Part shown: in pieces, positions 16,811 to 25,325 of the stretch | Position numbering within the stretch: position 1 is the stretch's first letter | Layout of the letters: the number at the start of each line of letters is the position of its first letter | Assembly: GCA_050951095.1 (NCBI GenBank) | Contig: JBMNIQ010000005.1 | Location: forward strand, 581,883-645,882 | DNA length: 64,000 nt | Source of the DNA: UMGS1519 sp050951095 | GTDB lineage: Bacteria; Actinomycetota; Coriobacteriia; Coriobacteriales; Eggerthellaceae | Direction of reading: 5' to 3' | The notes under the pieces: generated by a model | Told to the model about the DNA's origin: nothing | Databases searched by the model: none | What the model saw: only the letters and a program-made list of their open reading frames with translations | Made by a program: the position numbers and the translations under genes

Positions 16811-16826
16811 GTTTAACCCGTTAAAC
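16811..16826. repeat. Perfect 7-base palindrome with 2-base centre
   Basis: GTTTAAC and its complement are separated by CC, immediately after the stop of the unknown gene. It may simply extend the adjacent terminator hairpin. Confidence 0.4.
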
Positions 16827-16831
16827 GATGG

Positions 16832-16866
16832 CAGCCCCCGCAGACGGACGATGTCTGCGGGGGCTG
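16832..16866. terminator. Hairpin between convergent genes
   Basis: A perfect 14-bp GC-rich stem (16832-16845 with 16853-16866) lies between the unknown gene and the end of queF. No long T-run is present on either side. Confidence 0.5.
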
Positions 16867-16913
16867 TTGCGTGATTGCGACGAATAGGGGGGCGCATGCC
16901 GGTGCAAGGCGCG

Positions 16914-17435
16914 CTAGCGGTTATCCACCGGTTCGGGATACAGGTCATGATGAGATAGGCGATCCCATGCAACCTGCTCCCATTTCGTTCCCGGCCTGCC
17001 GTAGTTGCAGTACGGGTCGATGCTGATGCCGCCGCGCGGCAGGAACTTGCCCCACACCTCTATGTATTTCGGGTCCATGAGGGCAATGAGGTCCTTCATG
17101 ATGATGTTCACGCAATCCTCGTGGAAGTCGCCGTGGTTGCGAAACCCGAACAGGTAGAGCTTCAGGCTCTTCGATTCCACCATGCGCTTTCCGGGCACGT
17201 ACGAGATGTAGATGGTGGCGAAATCCGGCTGGCCCGTGATGGGGCACAGCGACGTGAACTCCGGGCAATTGAATTTCACGAAGTAGTCGTTGTCCGGATG
17301 CTTGTTCTCGAATGTCTCCAGCACATCGGGATTGTAGTCGGCGGGGTAGGAGACATGCGCGTTCCCCAGCAGCGTCAAGTCCGTTCCCGCTTCCTTGTCG
17401 CGGCTTCCCTCGGGTTCGTTATTCGTTTCACTCAT
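16914..17435 (-). CDS. queF: NADPH-dependent preQ0 reductase QueF
   Basis: This 173-residue unimodular QueF reduces the nitrile of 7-cyano-7-deazaguanine (preQ0) to the amine preQ1 with NADPH. The catalytic segment EFTSLCPITGQPDF contains the nucleophile Cys and the general-acid Asp. GKRMVESKSLKLYL is the QueF NADPH motif, and a later FHEDCVN supplies a conserved Glu/His pair. An AAAAGGA site precedes the ATG. It is the last gene of queD-queE-queC-queF. Its presence means the pathway goes on to preQ1 and so to queuosine, not only to preQ0. Confidence 0.95.
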   Translation of the reverse strand: MSETNNEPEGSRDKEAGTDLTLLGNAHVSYPADYNPDVLETFENKHPDNDYFVKFNCPEFTSLCPITGQPDFATIYISYVPGKRMVESKSLKLYLFGFRNHGDFHEDCVNIIMKDLIALMDPKYIEVWGKFLPRGGISIDPYCNYGRPGTKWEQVAWDRLSHHDLYPEPVDNR

Positions 17436-17450
17436 GTGCGATTCCTTTTC

Positions 17451-18212
17451 TTATTTGCCGGCATCCCGATGGCGCATCAGCGGATCGACGGTGCCGTTCT
17501 CCTCGAATGCGCGGATGCGGTCGCGGCACGTGCCGCAGACGCCGCACGGCTCGTCGCCGCCTTCGTAGCACGACCAGGTCTTCTCGTAGGGAACGTCCAA
17601 CCGCAGTCCGGCCCGGACGATGCTCGCTTTGTTCCAGTGCTGGAACGGCGCTTCGATATGCAGTTCGCCGGCCGTTCCCTCGCGAACGGCTGCGTCCATG
17701 TCGGCAATGAAGGCGGGCGAGCAATCCGGGTAGGCATTGCCTGCGGCATCGTCGGCATGCGCGCCGTAGTACAGCACGCTGCATCCCAGCGACAGCGCCA
17801 GTGACGCGGCGGAGGACAGGAACAGGCCGTTGCGGAACGGCACGTACGTGGAAACCGGGCTGCCGTCCGTCTCCTGCAGCTGCTCGGCATACGATTCATG
17901 CGGCACCTGCGCATCGGAGTGGGCTAGAAGAGAGCAATCGCTGTCTTCGAATATGACGGACAAGTCAAGGAACCGCTGCTCGACGCCGTAATGCGCCGCT
18001 ACGGCACGGGCGGATTCGATCTCCTTCTCATGCTTCTGGCCGTATCGGATGGAAAGCGCCGTTACGTTATCTGCGCCGTGGACGGCTGCCGCCAGCGCAA
18101 GGAGCGTCGAAGAGTCGACGCCGCCGCTGCAGAGAACGAGCGCCTTGCCGGCACGCGTATTGCCCGCGAAGCAATCGTCGGCGAGATTCGCTTCCTCTTG
18201 GGAAATATCCAT
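17451..18212 (-). CDS. queC: 7-Cyano-7-deazaguanine synthase QueC
   Basis: This 253-residue protein converts 7-carboxy-7-deazaguanine to preQ0 with ATP and ammonia. The PP-loop SGGVDSS is at residues 29-35. Four C-terminal Zn-binding cysteines lie in the CYEGGDEPCGVCGTC region. An AAAGGCG site precedes the ATG. It lies 3 bases after queE and 15 bases before queF. The extra 20 residues before the PP-loop are hydrophilic. Confidence 0.95.
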   Translation of the reverse strand: MDISQEEANLADDCFAGNTRAGKALVLCSGGVDSSTLLALAAAVHGADNVTALSIRYGQKHEKEIESARAVAAHYGVEQRFLDLSVIFEDSDCSLLAHSDAQVPHESYAEQLQETDGSPVSTYVPFRNGLFLSSAASLALSLGCSVLYYGAHADDAAGNAYPDCSPAFIADMDAAVREGTAGELHIEAPFQHWNKASIVRAGLRLDVPYEKTWSCYEGGDEPCGVCGTCRDRIRAFEENGTVDPLMRHRDAGK

Positions 18213-18215
18213 TCG

Positions 18216-19079
18216 CTATACGCCTTTCTGCTCGTTCGGCCAGATGATCCTGTGAAGCTGGAGCTGTACACGTGCCTTCGACAGCCGATTGCGCTTCATG
18301 AACTCCACGATATCGGCAGGCTCCAATTCGCCGAAGACGGGGCTGAAGAACACGCCCTCGCGGTCGGTCAGGTCGTATTCGCGCATGATTTCCAGCGCCC
18401 GGTCCAAATCGTCTGGCGTACCGGCAACGAACTTGATGCTATCGTGCGGCTCCAGCAGTTTCAGGTTCTCGGGAAGCATGTAGTCTTCCATATCGCTTGA
18501 GGGAAGCTTCCAGTCCATGGTGAAGCTGACGCGGGAGGATTCCCTGAGGAAGAGGTTGCGGCGGTTCAGGCGCGATAGGATGCCGCCGTCGTCATCGCCC
18601 AGCAGCGCATGCGCGCGGCGGTGAGCCCACGCATGGCGCGCTTCAGCGGCGGTCGTCAGGTCGGTCGCTCCGTTCGTCTCGATCTCGATGGTCCAATCGG
18701 CATCGGCGGCAAGCAGTCCCCGTATCAGATGATCGATATTGTCCTGCAGCAGCGGTTCGCCGCCGGTGAGCGTGATGCATTCCGCCCCGCTGGCGGACAC
18801 GAAAGCCACCAAGTCGGACAGTGATTCCGTAGTCGTGGGGCAGTCGGCGGCATTCGCCCATGCGGTATCGCAGAACGAGCACGAGAGGTTGCATTGCGGA
18901 AAGCGGATGAAGGCCGCCAGGCGGCCGGCCTTCGGTCCTTCGCCGTTGATGCTGGTGAAGATCTCCGCAACGGGCCACGAAAGGAGCGCGTCCTCCTTTG
19001 CTTGCAGATCGGCCTCGATCTCGTCTACGGTACGGCAGTCGGGGTTCTGGGAGGTCTCGGGGGTTTCGTTCGCGGTCAT
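18216..19079 (-). CDS. queE: 7-Carboxy-7-deazaguanine synthase QueE (radical SAM)
   Basis: This 287-residue radical-SAM enzyme rearranges 6-carboxytetrahydropterin to 7-carboxy-7-deazaguanine. Residues 63, 67 and 70 form the CNLSCSFC cluster motif. INGEGPKAGRLAAFIRF before it and TLTGGEPLLQ after it are typical of QueE. About 35 hydrophilic residues precede the core, and an insertion of about 40 residues follows residue 130, so it is longer than E. coli QueE. The ATG abuts the queD stop, implying translational coupling. Confidence 0.93.
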   Translation of the reverse strand: MTANETPETSQNPDCRTVDEIEADLQAKEDALLSWPVAEIFTSINGEGPKAGRLAAFIRFPQCNLSCSFCDTAWANAADCPTTTESLSDLVAFVSASGAECITLTGGEPLLQDNIDHLIRGLLAADADWTIEIETNGATDLTTAAEARHAWAHRRAHALLGDDDGGILSRLNRRNLFLRESSRVSFTMDWKLPSSDMEDYMLPENLKLLEPHDSIKFVAGTPDDLDRALEIMREYDLTDREGVFFSPVFGELEPADIVEFMKRNRLSKARVQLQLHRIIWPNEQKGV

Positions 19080-19505
19080 TTAGGCATCCTTGCGGTAGAC
19101 GGCGCAGTTGTTCGGCGTCTCGTACACATCTACCTGCGATACCGGCAGGCCCTGCTTCTCAAGCCCGTCGAAGAAGTAGCGGGCGAAGTTCTCCGCCGTC
19201 GTGCGGAACGGCACCATCGACAGGCGGAAATCCTCGCGCTCCAGGCAGGCGATGGTCTCGGGGTAGAGCGAGCCCTCCTCCACGATGAAGGAGTGGTCGA
19301 AGGCTTCCGTCAACGCGCGCAGCGCCGCTTTGAAATCGCCGAAGTCCACGACCATATCGCGGTTCTGCGATCCTCCCTGCAGCTCCGGAACGGCAAGGTA
19401 GGCAACTACGCGCCAGCGATGGCCGTGCAGGTTCTCGCACTTGCCGTTGTAATCGGTAAGGAAATGAGCGGCATCGAAGCAGCTCTCCGTTTTCAATCCA
19501 TACAT
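19080..19505 (-). CDS. queD: 6-Carboxytetrahydropterin synthase QueD
   Basis: This 141-residue member of the PTPS fold makes 6-carboxy-5,6,7,8-tetrahydropterin from dihydroneopterin triphosphate. The Zn ligands are H14 in CFDAAHFL and H27 and H29 in LHGHRW. The catalytic Cys is C23 in GKCENLHGH. The ATG at 19505 follows AAAGGATACGCA; an upstream in-frame start lacks support. It is the first gene of the que operon. No preQ1 riboswitch could be recognised in the leader. Confidence 0.95.
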   Translation of the reverse strand: MYGLKTESCFDAAHFLTDYNGKCENLHGHRWRVVAYLAVPELQGGSQNRDMVVDFGDFKAALRALTEAFDHSFIVEEGSLYPETIACLEREDFRLSMVPFRTTAENFARYFFDGLEKQGLPVSQVDVYETPNNCAVYRKDA

Positions 19506-19697
19506 TGCGTATCCTTTCCTGTTTCCCCCAAAGTATAGACGGGCGGACCCTGAAACAGGGCGCACGCTCCCTTTTACCGAGAAAAGTTCAGAGATTGAAA
19601 CGAGTCCGGGACTTAACGTTTAGAGTGTTCTGTTATCAAGGCGGTCGCAATAGCGGCCGCATGCGCGTTTGAGGTACCGAGAGAAAGGATCAGCGAG

Positions 19698-21626
19698 GTG
19701 GAATTAATAGGATTCCTCATTGGCTTTCCGCTGATCGTCGCGGTTCTCCTGCTGTTCATCAGGAACAATGCGGTTCGCAGGGTGGTCGTCTACGCAGGCG
19801 GCATCATCCTGGGCATCGCATCGCTGTACCTGGTGGCAGTGCACTTGGGAACCACGGGCGAATACTATACGTATTCTTCCGAGACGGTTGGATTGATCTG
19901 CAGTTTGGTGGATTTGGTCATCGGCCTGGTGATCATCGCATACGGCATTCGCTATAAGAAGGTTCTGGCCATCTGCCTGGCGGTTATCCAGACCATCATG
20001 TGCTGCGTCTTCTCCTTCGGAGGCTTCGAAAGCTCCGTTTCCGTGCAGCAGGGCCTGTACATCGATTCTCTGTCGCTGCTCATGGCCGCCATCATCGGCG
20101 TCGTCGGCTCCGGCATCTGCATCTACGCCCTGGGCTACATGGAAGACCACCAGCGCCTGCACGAGAACGTGAAGGACCGCCGCCCGCTGTTCTTCGCGCT
20201 CATGTTCTCGTTCCTGGCCGCTATGTACGTGATCATCTTCTCGAACAACATGGCCTGGCTGTTCACCGGGTGGGAATACACCACGCTGTGCTCGTTCCTG
20301 CTCATCGGCTACAACCAGGACGAGCTGGGCATCAACAATTCGTTCCGCCAGATCGTGCTGAACATGCTCGGCGGCATCACGTTCGCCGGGGCGCTGTTCT
20401 ACTGCGTCGTGGTGCTGAACACGCTCTCGCTTTCCGATTTCCTGCAGATCGGCGTCATGGTGCCCGCCGTGGTCATGCTCCCGGTCGTGCTGCTGTCCAT
20501 CTCCGGCTTCACGAAGGCCGCGCAGATGCCGTTCCAGTCCTGGCTGCTGGGCGCCATGGTCGCCCCGACGCCTACGTCGGCGCTGCTGCATTCGTCCACC
20601 ATGGTCAAGGCCGGCGTCTTCCTGCTGGTCAAGCTTGCCCCCATCTATGCGGTCAGCGAGCTGCCCAGCCTGATGGTCGTCCTGGTGGGCGGCATCACGT
20701 TCTGCGTCTGCTCGTTCATGGGCATCTCGCAGACCATCACGAAGCGCGTGCTTGCGTATTCGACCATCGCGAACCTGGGCTTGATCGTCGCGTGCGCCGG
20801 TGTCGGCACCGCGGAGGCCGTTTGGGCCGCCGAGTTCCTGATCCTGTTCCATGCCGTGGCGAAGAGCCTTCTGTTCCTGTGCATGGGCACGACGGAGAAC
20901 CACATCGGCAGCCGCGACATCGAGAAGATGGACCTCATGTTCCAGCGTATGCCGCGCCTGACGCGCTACATGATGCTGGGCATCATGGTCATGTTCATCG
21001 CGCCGTTCGGCATGCTCATCTCGAAGTGGGCCACGCTCGTATCGTTCCTGGACGGTCCGTACCCGCAAATCGCCCTGGTTATCCTGTTGGCATTCGGCTC
21101 CGCGGCAACGTTCATGTTCTGGGCGAAATGGCTGGGTAAGCTCTCCGGCATCGCCGGCAATCCCGACAACATCGAGGGCACCATCCATTCCAGCGAATGG
21201 TTCGGCTTGGGCCTCATGGCAATTCTGTGCGTCGTGACATGCGTTACCATGCCGCTTATCTCCGACTACCTGGTTGAGCCGTATCTCATCGGTGTCTTCG
21301 GCTCCGCGTCGCAGACCATCAGCTCCGACAATCTGTGGATATGCGCTATCATCACCGTGTTCGTCGTGGCCGTTCTGTTCGGCGCCCTGGGCAAGGGCAC
21401 GAAGAAGAAGCAGGTGGGCATCTACCTGTCCGGTGTTTCTGCAGACAACGACGCCCGCGTGTTCATCAACTCCATGTCGGGCACCACGAAGGCGGAAGCG
21501 CGCAACTGGTATCTGGACGACATGTTCGGCGAGAATCGCATGGCCCCCATCGGCATGACCATCAACATCATCTGCATGGCCGTTCCGCTGATGTTGGCGC
21601 TGTTCGAGCTCTCGGTGCTTTTCTAG
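19698..21626 (+). CDS. echA: Ech-type hydrogenase antiporter-like subunit (NuoL-like)
   Basis: This 642-residue protein is an ion-translocating Mrp/NuoL-type membrane subunit. It has about 15-16 hydrophobic segments and the typical core: MAWLFTGWEYTTLCSFLLIG, the SGFTKAAQMPFQSWLLGAM stretch with the conserved Lys, PTPTSALLHSSTMVKAGVFL, and VLAYSTIANLGLI. It should pump H+ or Na+ when driven by ferredoxin-dependent proton reduction. The start is a GTG at 19698 with GAGAAAGGATCAGCGAG ahead. It is the first gene of an echABCDEF-order operon. The HycC/HyfB names also fit, but six subunits in this exact order favour Ech. Confidence 0.9.
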   Translation: MELIGFLIGFPLIVAVLLLFIRNNAVRRVVVYAGGIILGIASLYLVAVHLGTTGEYYTYSSETVGLICSLVDLVIGLVIIAYGIRYKKVLAICLAVIQTIMCCVFSFGGFESSVSVQQGLYIDSLSLLMAAIIGVVGSGICIYALGYMEDHQRLHENVKDRRPLFFALMFSFLAAMYVIIFSNNMAWLFTGWEYTTLCSFLLIGYNQDELGINNSFRQIVLNMLGGITFAGALFYCVVVLNTLSLSDFLQIGVMVPAVVMLPVVLLSISGFTKAAQMPFQSWLLGAMVAPTPTSALLHSSTMVKAGVFLLVKLAPIYAVSELPSLMVVLVGGITFCVCSFMGISQTITKRVLAYSTIANLGLIVACAGVGTAEAVWAAEFLILFHAVAKSLLFLCMGTTENHIGSRDIEKMDLMFQRMPRLTRYMMLGIMVMFIAPFGMLISKWATLVSFLDGPYPQIALVILLAFGSAATFMFWAKWLGKLSGIAGNPDNIEGTIHSSEWFGLGLMAILCVVTCVTMPLISDYLVEPYLIGVFGSASQTISSDNLWICAIITVFVVAVLFGALGKGTKKKQVGIYLSGVSADNDARVFINSMSGTTKAEARNWYLDDMFGENRMAPIGMTINIICMAVPLMLALFELSVLF

Positions 21627-21639
21627 GGGAGGCGAGATC

Positions 21640-22515
21640 ATGGATTTGTATATTTTGAGAATCATCATCGGCATCATCGCCTTCACCATCCTGGGACCTA
21701 TCGTCGGTTGCCTGCTGGCGGGCTTGGACCGAAAGGTCACGGCACGCATGCAGGGACGCGTGGGACCGCCGATCCTGCAGCCGTATTACGACGTCCGCAA
21801 GCTCATCGAGAAGGATGACGTCAGCGTGAACAGCGTCGAAGGCGTCTATGTCACGTGCGCGCTCATCTTCACGGCGGTTGCCGGCGGCATCTTCTTCGCC
21901 GGCGGGAACTTCCTGCTGGTCGCATTCATCATCACGCTCTCCGCGCTTTTCTTCATCATGGCGGCGTACTGCGTGCGCTCCCCGTATTCCGAATTGGGCG
22001 CGCACCGAGAGACGCTCCAGGTGATGTGCTATGAGCCCATGGTGCTGTTCGTGGCCGTGGGCCTGTACCTGGCAACGGGCACGTTCAATGTGGATGGCGT
22101 GTTCTACATGCACGCACCCATCGTGACCACGACGTGGGGCATTTTCCTGGGCCTGCTGTTCATCCTTGCCATCAAGCTGCGCAAGTCGCCGTTCGACCTG
22201 TCCTATTCGCATCATGCGCACCAGGAGCTGGTGAAGGGCGTCACGACGGAAATGAGCGGCAAGACGCTGGCCAAGGTGGAGGTCATGCACTGGGCCGAGA
22301 ACGTCATGTTCTTGGGATGGTGCGCCATGTTCTTCGTCTGGGGAGGCGCCGGAAGCGTTATCGTCGGCATCATCGCCGCACTCGTCATCTGGTTCCTCGA
22401 GATCTGGATCGACAACAACTTCGCCCGTGTCAAGTGGCAGGTCATGCTGAAGTCCTCTTGGCTCGTGGCCCTTATCGCCGGTGGCCTGAACATGGCTATC
22501 CTGGCTTATCTGTAA
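21640..22515 (+). CDS. echB: Ech-type hydrogenase membrane subunit (NuoH-like)
   Basis: This 291-residue NuoH/HyfC-type membrane subunit has about eight hydrophobic helices. It shows the cytoplasmic GLDRKVTARMQGRVGPPILQPYYD loop (start GLDRKV...), KLIEKDD, a later SPYSELGAH with EL residues, and LRKSPFDLSYSHHAHQEL. It anchors the hydrogenase arm and couples it to the ion pump. It starts 13 bases after echA, with GGGGAGGCGAGATC ahead. Confidence 0.93.
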   Translation: MDLYILRIIIGIIAFTILGPIVGCLLAGLDRKVTARMQGRVGPPILQPYYDVRKLIEKDDVSVNSVEGVYVTCALIFTAVAGGIFFAGGNFLLVAFIITLSALFFIMAAYCVRSPYSELGAHRETLQVMCYEPMVLFVAVGLYLATGTFNVDGVFYMHAPIVTTTWGIFLGLLFILAIKLRKSPFDLSYSHHAHQELVKGVTTEMSGKTLAKVEVMHWAENVMFLGWCAMFFVWGGAGSVIVGIIAALVIWFLEIWIDNNFARVKWQVMLKSSWLVALIAGGLNMAILAYL

Positions 22516-22525
22516 GGAGGCTGGT

Positions 22526-22969
22526 ATGAGCTACGCAACGAAATCGCCGTGGGTCATCCATTACGATGCAAGCAGCTGCAACGGCTGCGATATCGAGGTG
22601 CTTGCCGCACTGTGCCCCGGATACGATGTCGAGCGCTTCGGCATCATCAACACAGGCAACCCGAAGCATGCGGACATCTTCCTGGTCACGGGAAGCGTGA
22701 ATGAGCGCAACATCCACGTGGTCAAGGAGATCTACAACCAGATGGTCGAGCCGAAGGTGGTCATCGCCTGCGGCGTGTGCGCGTGCTCGGGCGGCATCTT
22801 CCATGATTGCTACAACGTCATCGGCGGCGTGGATCAGGCAATTCCCGTAGATGTGTATGCCCCGGGATGCGCGGTGCGCCCCGAGGCCATCATCGATGCG
22901 GTCGTCGAGGGCATCGGCATCTTGGACGAGAAATCGAAGGCACTGCATGCCGGCAAGAAGGGAGCGTGA
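22526..22969 (+). CDS. echC: Ech-type [NiFe] hydrogenase small subunit (NuoB-like)
   Basis: This 147-residue small subunit binds the proximal [4Fe-4S] cluster. Ligand cysteines are seen as SSCNGCDIE (C18, C21), GVCACSGG and PGCAVRP. It has no signal peptide, so it faces the cytoplasm. It starts 10 bases after echB with TAAGGAGG ahead. Its length matches EchC/HycG-type proteins and is much shorter than periplasmic hydrogenase small subunits. Confidence 0.94.
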   Translation: MSYATKSPWVIHYDASSCNGCDIEVLAALCPGYDVERFGIINTGNPKHADIFLVTGSVNERNIHVVKEIYNQMVEPKVVIACGVCACSGGIFHDCYNVIGGVDQAIPVDVYAPGCAVRPEAIIDAVVEGIGILDEKSKALHAGKKGA

Positions 22970-22974
22970 CGCGC

Positions 22975-23565
22975 GTGGCACTTGAACAGCAATTTCGCAT
23001 CATCAAGCGAGACAAGATCCACGAGGTAGCCGCCCAGAAGTACAAGGCGCTGTGGCGCTGCGTGCAGATGCATTGCACGAATACGGAGAACGGCATCGAC
23101 ATCACGTATTCGTACCAGAAGGAAAACGTGATGGACAACCTCACCGTCAGGGGCGTGAAGAAGGACGAGCATATCCCTTCCATCACGGATGTCTATATCG
23201 GCATGTTCCCGTTCGAGAACGAGGCGCACGACTTGTTCGGCGTCCAGGTCGACAATATCGCCATCGATTTCCAGGGTCGCTTCTACGATCTGGCGGTTCC
23301 CGAGCCCATGACCATCATCTCGCCTGAGAAGAAGGCGCGCATGGACAAGGCCCGCAAGGTTGCCGCGGCGAAGGCGGCAAAGGCCGAGAAGGCGAAGAAG
23401 GGCGCGGATGCCGCTCAATCGGGCGATGCTGCGAAAGACGAACTGGAAGCGAAGCTGGCCGGCATGGACCCGGAGAAGGCGGCGAAGGTCCGCGCAGCCA
23501 TGGAGGCCAAGGCGAAGCGCGATGCCGCAAAGGCTGCCGCGCAGGACAAGGAAGGTGAAGAATAA
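22975..23565 (+). CDS. echD: Ech-type hydrogenase NuoC-like subunit with Lys/Ala-rich tail
   Basis: Of 196 residues, about 1-120 form a NuoC-like 30-kDa domain (YSYQKENVMDNLTVRG, IPSITDVYIGMFPFENEAHDLFG). The last 75 residues are a highly charged Lys/Ala/Glu-rich tail predicted to be helical, which is not part of the NuoC fold. The start is uncertain: the GTG at 22975 has an AAGAAGGGAG site at good distance, while the GTG at 22966 overlaps the echC stop but sits too close to that site. The stop overlaps the echE start. Confidence 0.87.
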   Translation: MALEQQFRIIKRDKIHEVAAQKYKALWRCVQMHCTNTENGIDITYSYQKENVMDNLTVRGVKKDEHIPSITDVYIGMFPFENEAHDLFGVQVDNIAIDFQGRFYDLAVPEPMTIISPEKKARMDKARKVAAAKAAKAEKAKKGADAAQSGDAAKDELEAKLAGMDPEKAAKVRAAMEAKAKRDAAKAAAQDKEGEE

Positions 23566-24653
23566 TGGGTTACGCTACCGTCATTCCCTTCGGTCCGCAG
23601 CACCCGGTGCTTCCCGAACCGCTTCATTTGGACCTTGTGGTTGAAGATGAAACGGTGCTCGAGGCCATTCCCCAGATCGGATTCGTGCATCGCGGCCTGG
23701 AGAGGCTTACCGAAACGCGCGACTACAACCAATTCATCTATGTTGCGGAGCGCATCTGCGGCATCTGCGCGTACGGCCATTCCCTCGGGTATGCCGAGAC
23801 CGTCGAGCGCTTGATGGGCATCGAGATTCCCACGCGCGCCGAGTATCTGCGCGCCATGCTGCACGAGCTGTCGCGTATCCATTCGCATGTTCTGTGGATG
23901 GGCCTGGCAGCAGACGCTTTCGGCTATGAGAGCCTGTTCATGCACTGCTGGCGCCTGCGCGAGCGCGTCCTGGACGTCTTCGAGATGATCACGGGCGGCC
24001 GCGTCATCTTCAGCCATGTGCGCGTCGGCGGCGTTAACCGCGATGTGGACAAGGAGCAGATCCGGATCATGCGCGATACGCTCGAGGGCCTGAAGGAAGA
24101 CTACGGCAAGCTCTGCAACGCGTTCCTGAAGGACAGCTCCGTCAACAACCGTCTGCGCGGTGTGGGCGTCATCTCGCAGCAGGAGGCATGGGATGCCGGC
24201 ATGGTGGGACCGTTCGCGCGTGCAAGCAACGTCAACAACGACGTGCGCTGCCTGCGCAATGGCGGTTACCGTTACCTGCAGGATTTCCAGCCCATCCTGG
24301 ACACGGACGGCGATTGCTACGCCCGCGTGAAGGTTCGTGCGCTGGAGGTGCTGCAGTCCATCGACATCATCGAGGAGCTCATGGACGGCCTGCCCGAAGG
24401 CGACATCTCCTGCACGGTGAAGGGTCCGGTGCCCGATGGCGCCCAAGCCTGCAATACACTGGAGCAGCCGCGCGGCGAATGCTATTACTATGCGCTGGGC
24501 AACGGCACGAAATACCTGGAGCGCATGCGCATGCGCACACCCACGTCCATGAACCTTGCCGGCATGACGAATGCGCTAGCAGGATGCGACCTGGCCGACG
24601 TGAACATGATCGTGCTGACCATCGATCCGTGCATCAGCTGCACTGAAAGGTAG
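23565..24653 (+). CDS. echE: Ech-type [NiFe] hydrogenase catalytic large subunit (NuoD-like)
   Basis: This 362-residue NuoD/hydrogenase large subunit keeps both Ni-binding CxxC pairs. These are ERICGICAYGHS (C65, C68) and the C-terminal DPCISCTER (C356, C359), so it should be a catalytic group 4 hydrogenase and not a cysteine-less complex I subunit. The protein stops three residues after the last Cys and lacks the cleavable C-terminal extension found on most hydrogenase large subunits. The start overlaps the echD stop. No hyp maturation genes are present in the window. Confidence 0.94.
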   Translation: MGYATVIPFGPQHPVLPEPLHLDLVVEDETVLEAIPQIGFVHRGLERLTETRDYNQFIYVAERICGICAYGHSLGYAETVERLMGIEIPTRAEYLRAMLHELSRIHSHVLWMGLAADAFGYESLFMHCWRLRERVLDVFEMITGGRVIFSHVRVGGVNRDVDKEQIRIMRDTLEGLKEDYGKLCNAFLKDSSVNNRLRGVGVISQQEAWDAGMVGPFARASNVNNDVRCLRNGGYRYLQDFQPILDTDGDCYARVKVRALEVLQSIDIIEELMDGLPEGDISCTVKGPVPDGAQACNTLEQPRGECYYYALGNGTKYLERMRMRTPTSMNLAGMTNALAGCDLADVNMIVLTIDPCISCTER

Positions 24654-24659
24654 GAGAGC

Positions 24660-25037
24660 ATGGGATTTTTCGAATTGGGCGGCATGACCATGAAGTCGCT
24701 CTTCAGCAAGCCCGAGACGGTGTGCTACCCGGTTGAGCAGAAGCCGAAGCCCGCCGGCCTCAAAGGCCACATCGACATCGATGTGAGCACGTGCATCCTC
24801 TGCTCGAAATGCGCCAGGGCCTGCCCGACGAACTCCATCACCGTCGATAGGGAAGCGGGGAAGTGGTCTATCAACCATTTCAGCTGCATCACGTGCTTCG
24901 AATGCGTACGGGAATGCCCCACGGATTCGCTCACGATGGAGCCGACGTACGAGAAGCCGGCAACGAAGAAGTCCATCGATGAGCGCGACGTGCCGAAGCG
25001 AGAGCGCAAGAAGAAGGCGGAGGCAGCGGCGAAGTAA
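24660..25037 (+). CDS. echF: Ech-type hydrogenase 2x[4Fe-4S] ferredoxin subunit (NuoI-like)
   Basis: This 125-residue protein binds two [4Fe-4S] clusters through CILCSKCARACP (C45, C48, C51, C55) and CITCFECVRECP (C76, C79, C82, C86). It should relay electrons from soluble ferredoxin to EchC. A GTAGGAGAGC site precedes the ATG, 6 bases after echE. The last 25 residues are Lys/Arg-rich, like the echD tail. It is the last gene of the operon. Confidence 0.93.
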   Translation: MGFFELGGMTMKSLFSKPETVCYPVEQKPKPAGLKGHIDIDVSTCILCSKCARACPTNSITVDREAGKWSINHFSCITCFECVRECPTDSLTMEPTYEKPATKKSIDERDVPKRERKKKAEAAAK

Positions 25038-25069
25038 GTCGCCGACGCTTGCTGGGACTGCATTTTACG

Positions 25070-25102
25070 AGCGGATCCTGTCTGATGGCGGGGTCCGCTT
25101 TG
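25070..25102 (+). terminator. Weak terminator after the ech operon
   Basis: A 9-bp stem with one G-T pair (25070-25078 with 25091-25099) is followed by TTTG. It is the only hairpin seen before the next gene. Confidence 0.4.
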
Positions 25103-25325
25103 CGTATAGGGACATGGTGCCTTGTTAACGGCATAGAAACCGTCGATAGCACTGCCTGTGTCGGAACGTTCGCGAAAATACACCATGTGGTGTTTATGCG
25201 TCCAGAGATTATCAGATGCACTCTTTCCGATTCCTGCTAGTATGGGGATTTGCATACTATTGGGGTTGTGCAAGAAGAAGGAGATTGGCTGTACGGGTGC
25301 ACCATCCGTCGGCGAACTGTTTGTT

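Noticed and set aside
19506..19697. A possible preQ1 riboswitch ahead of queD
   Set aside because: The leader contains a small hairpin, but none of the conserved preQ1-I or preQ1-II sequence elements could be placed with confidence.
19704..21749. A 681-codon minus-strand open frame opposite echA
   Set aside because: Composition (Arg, His, Gln, Asp) mirrors hydrophobic codons on the other strand. No ribosome site or domain is seen, and echA is unmistakable.
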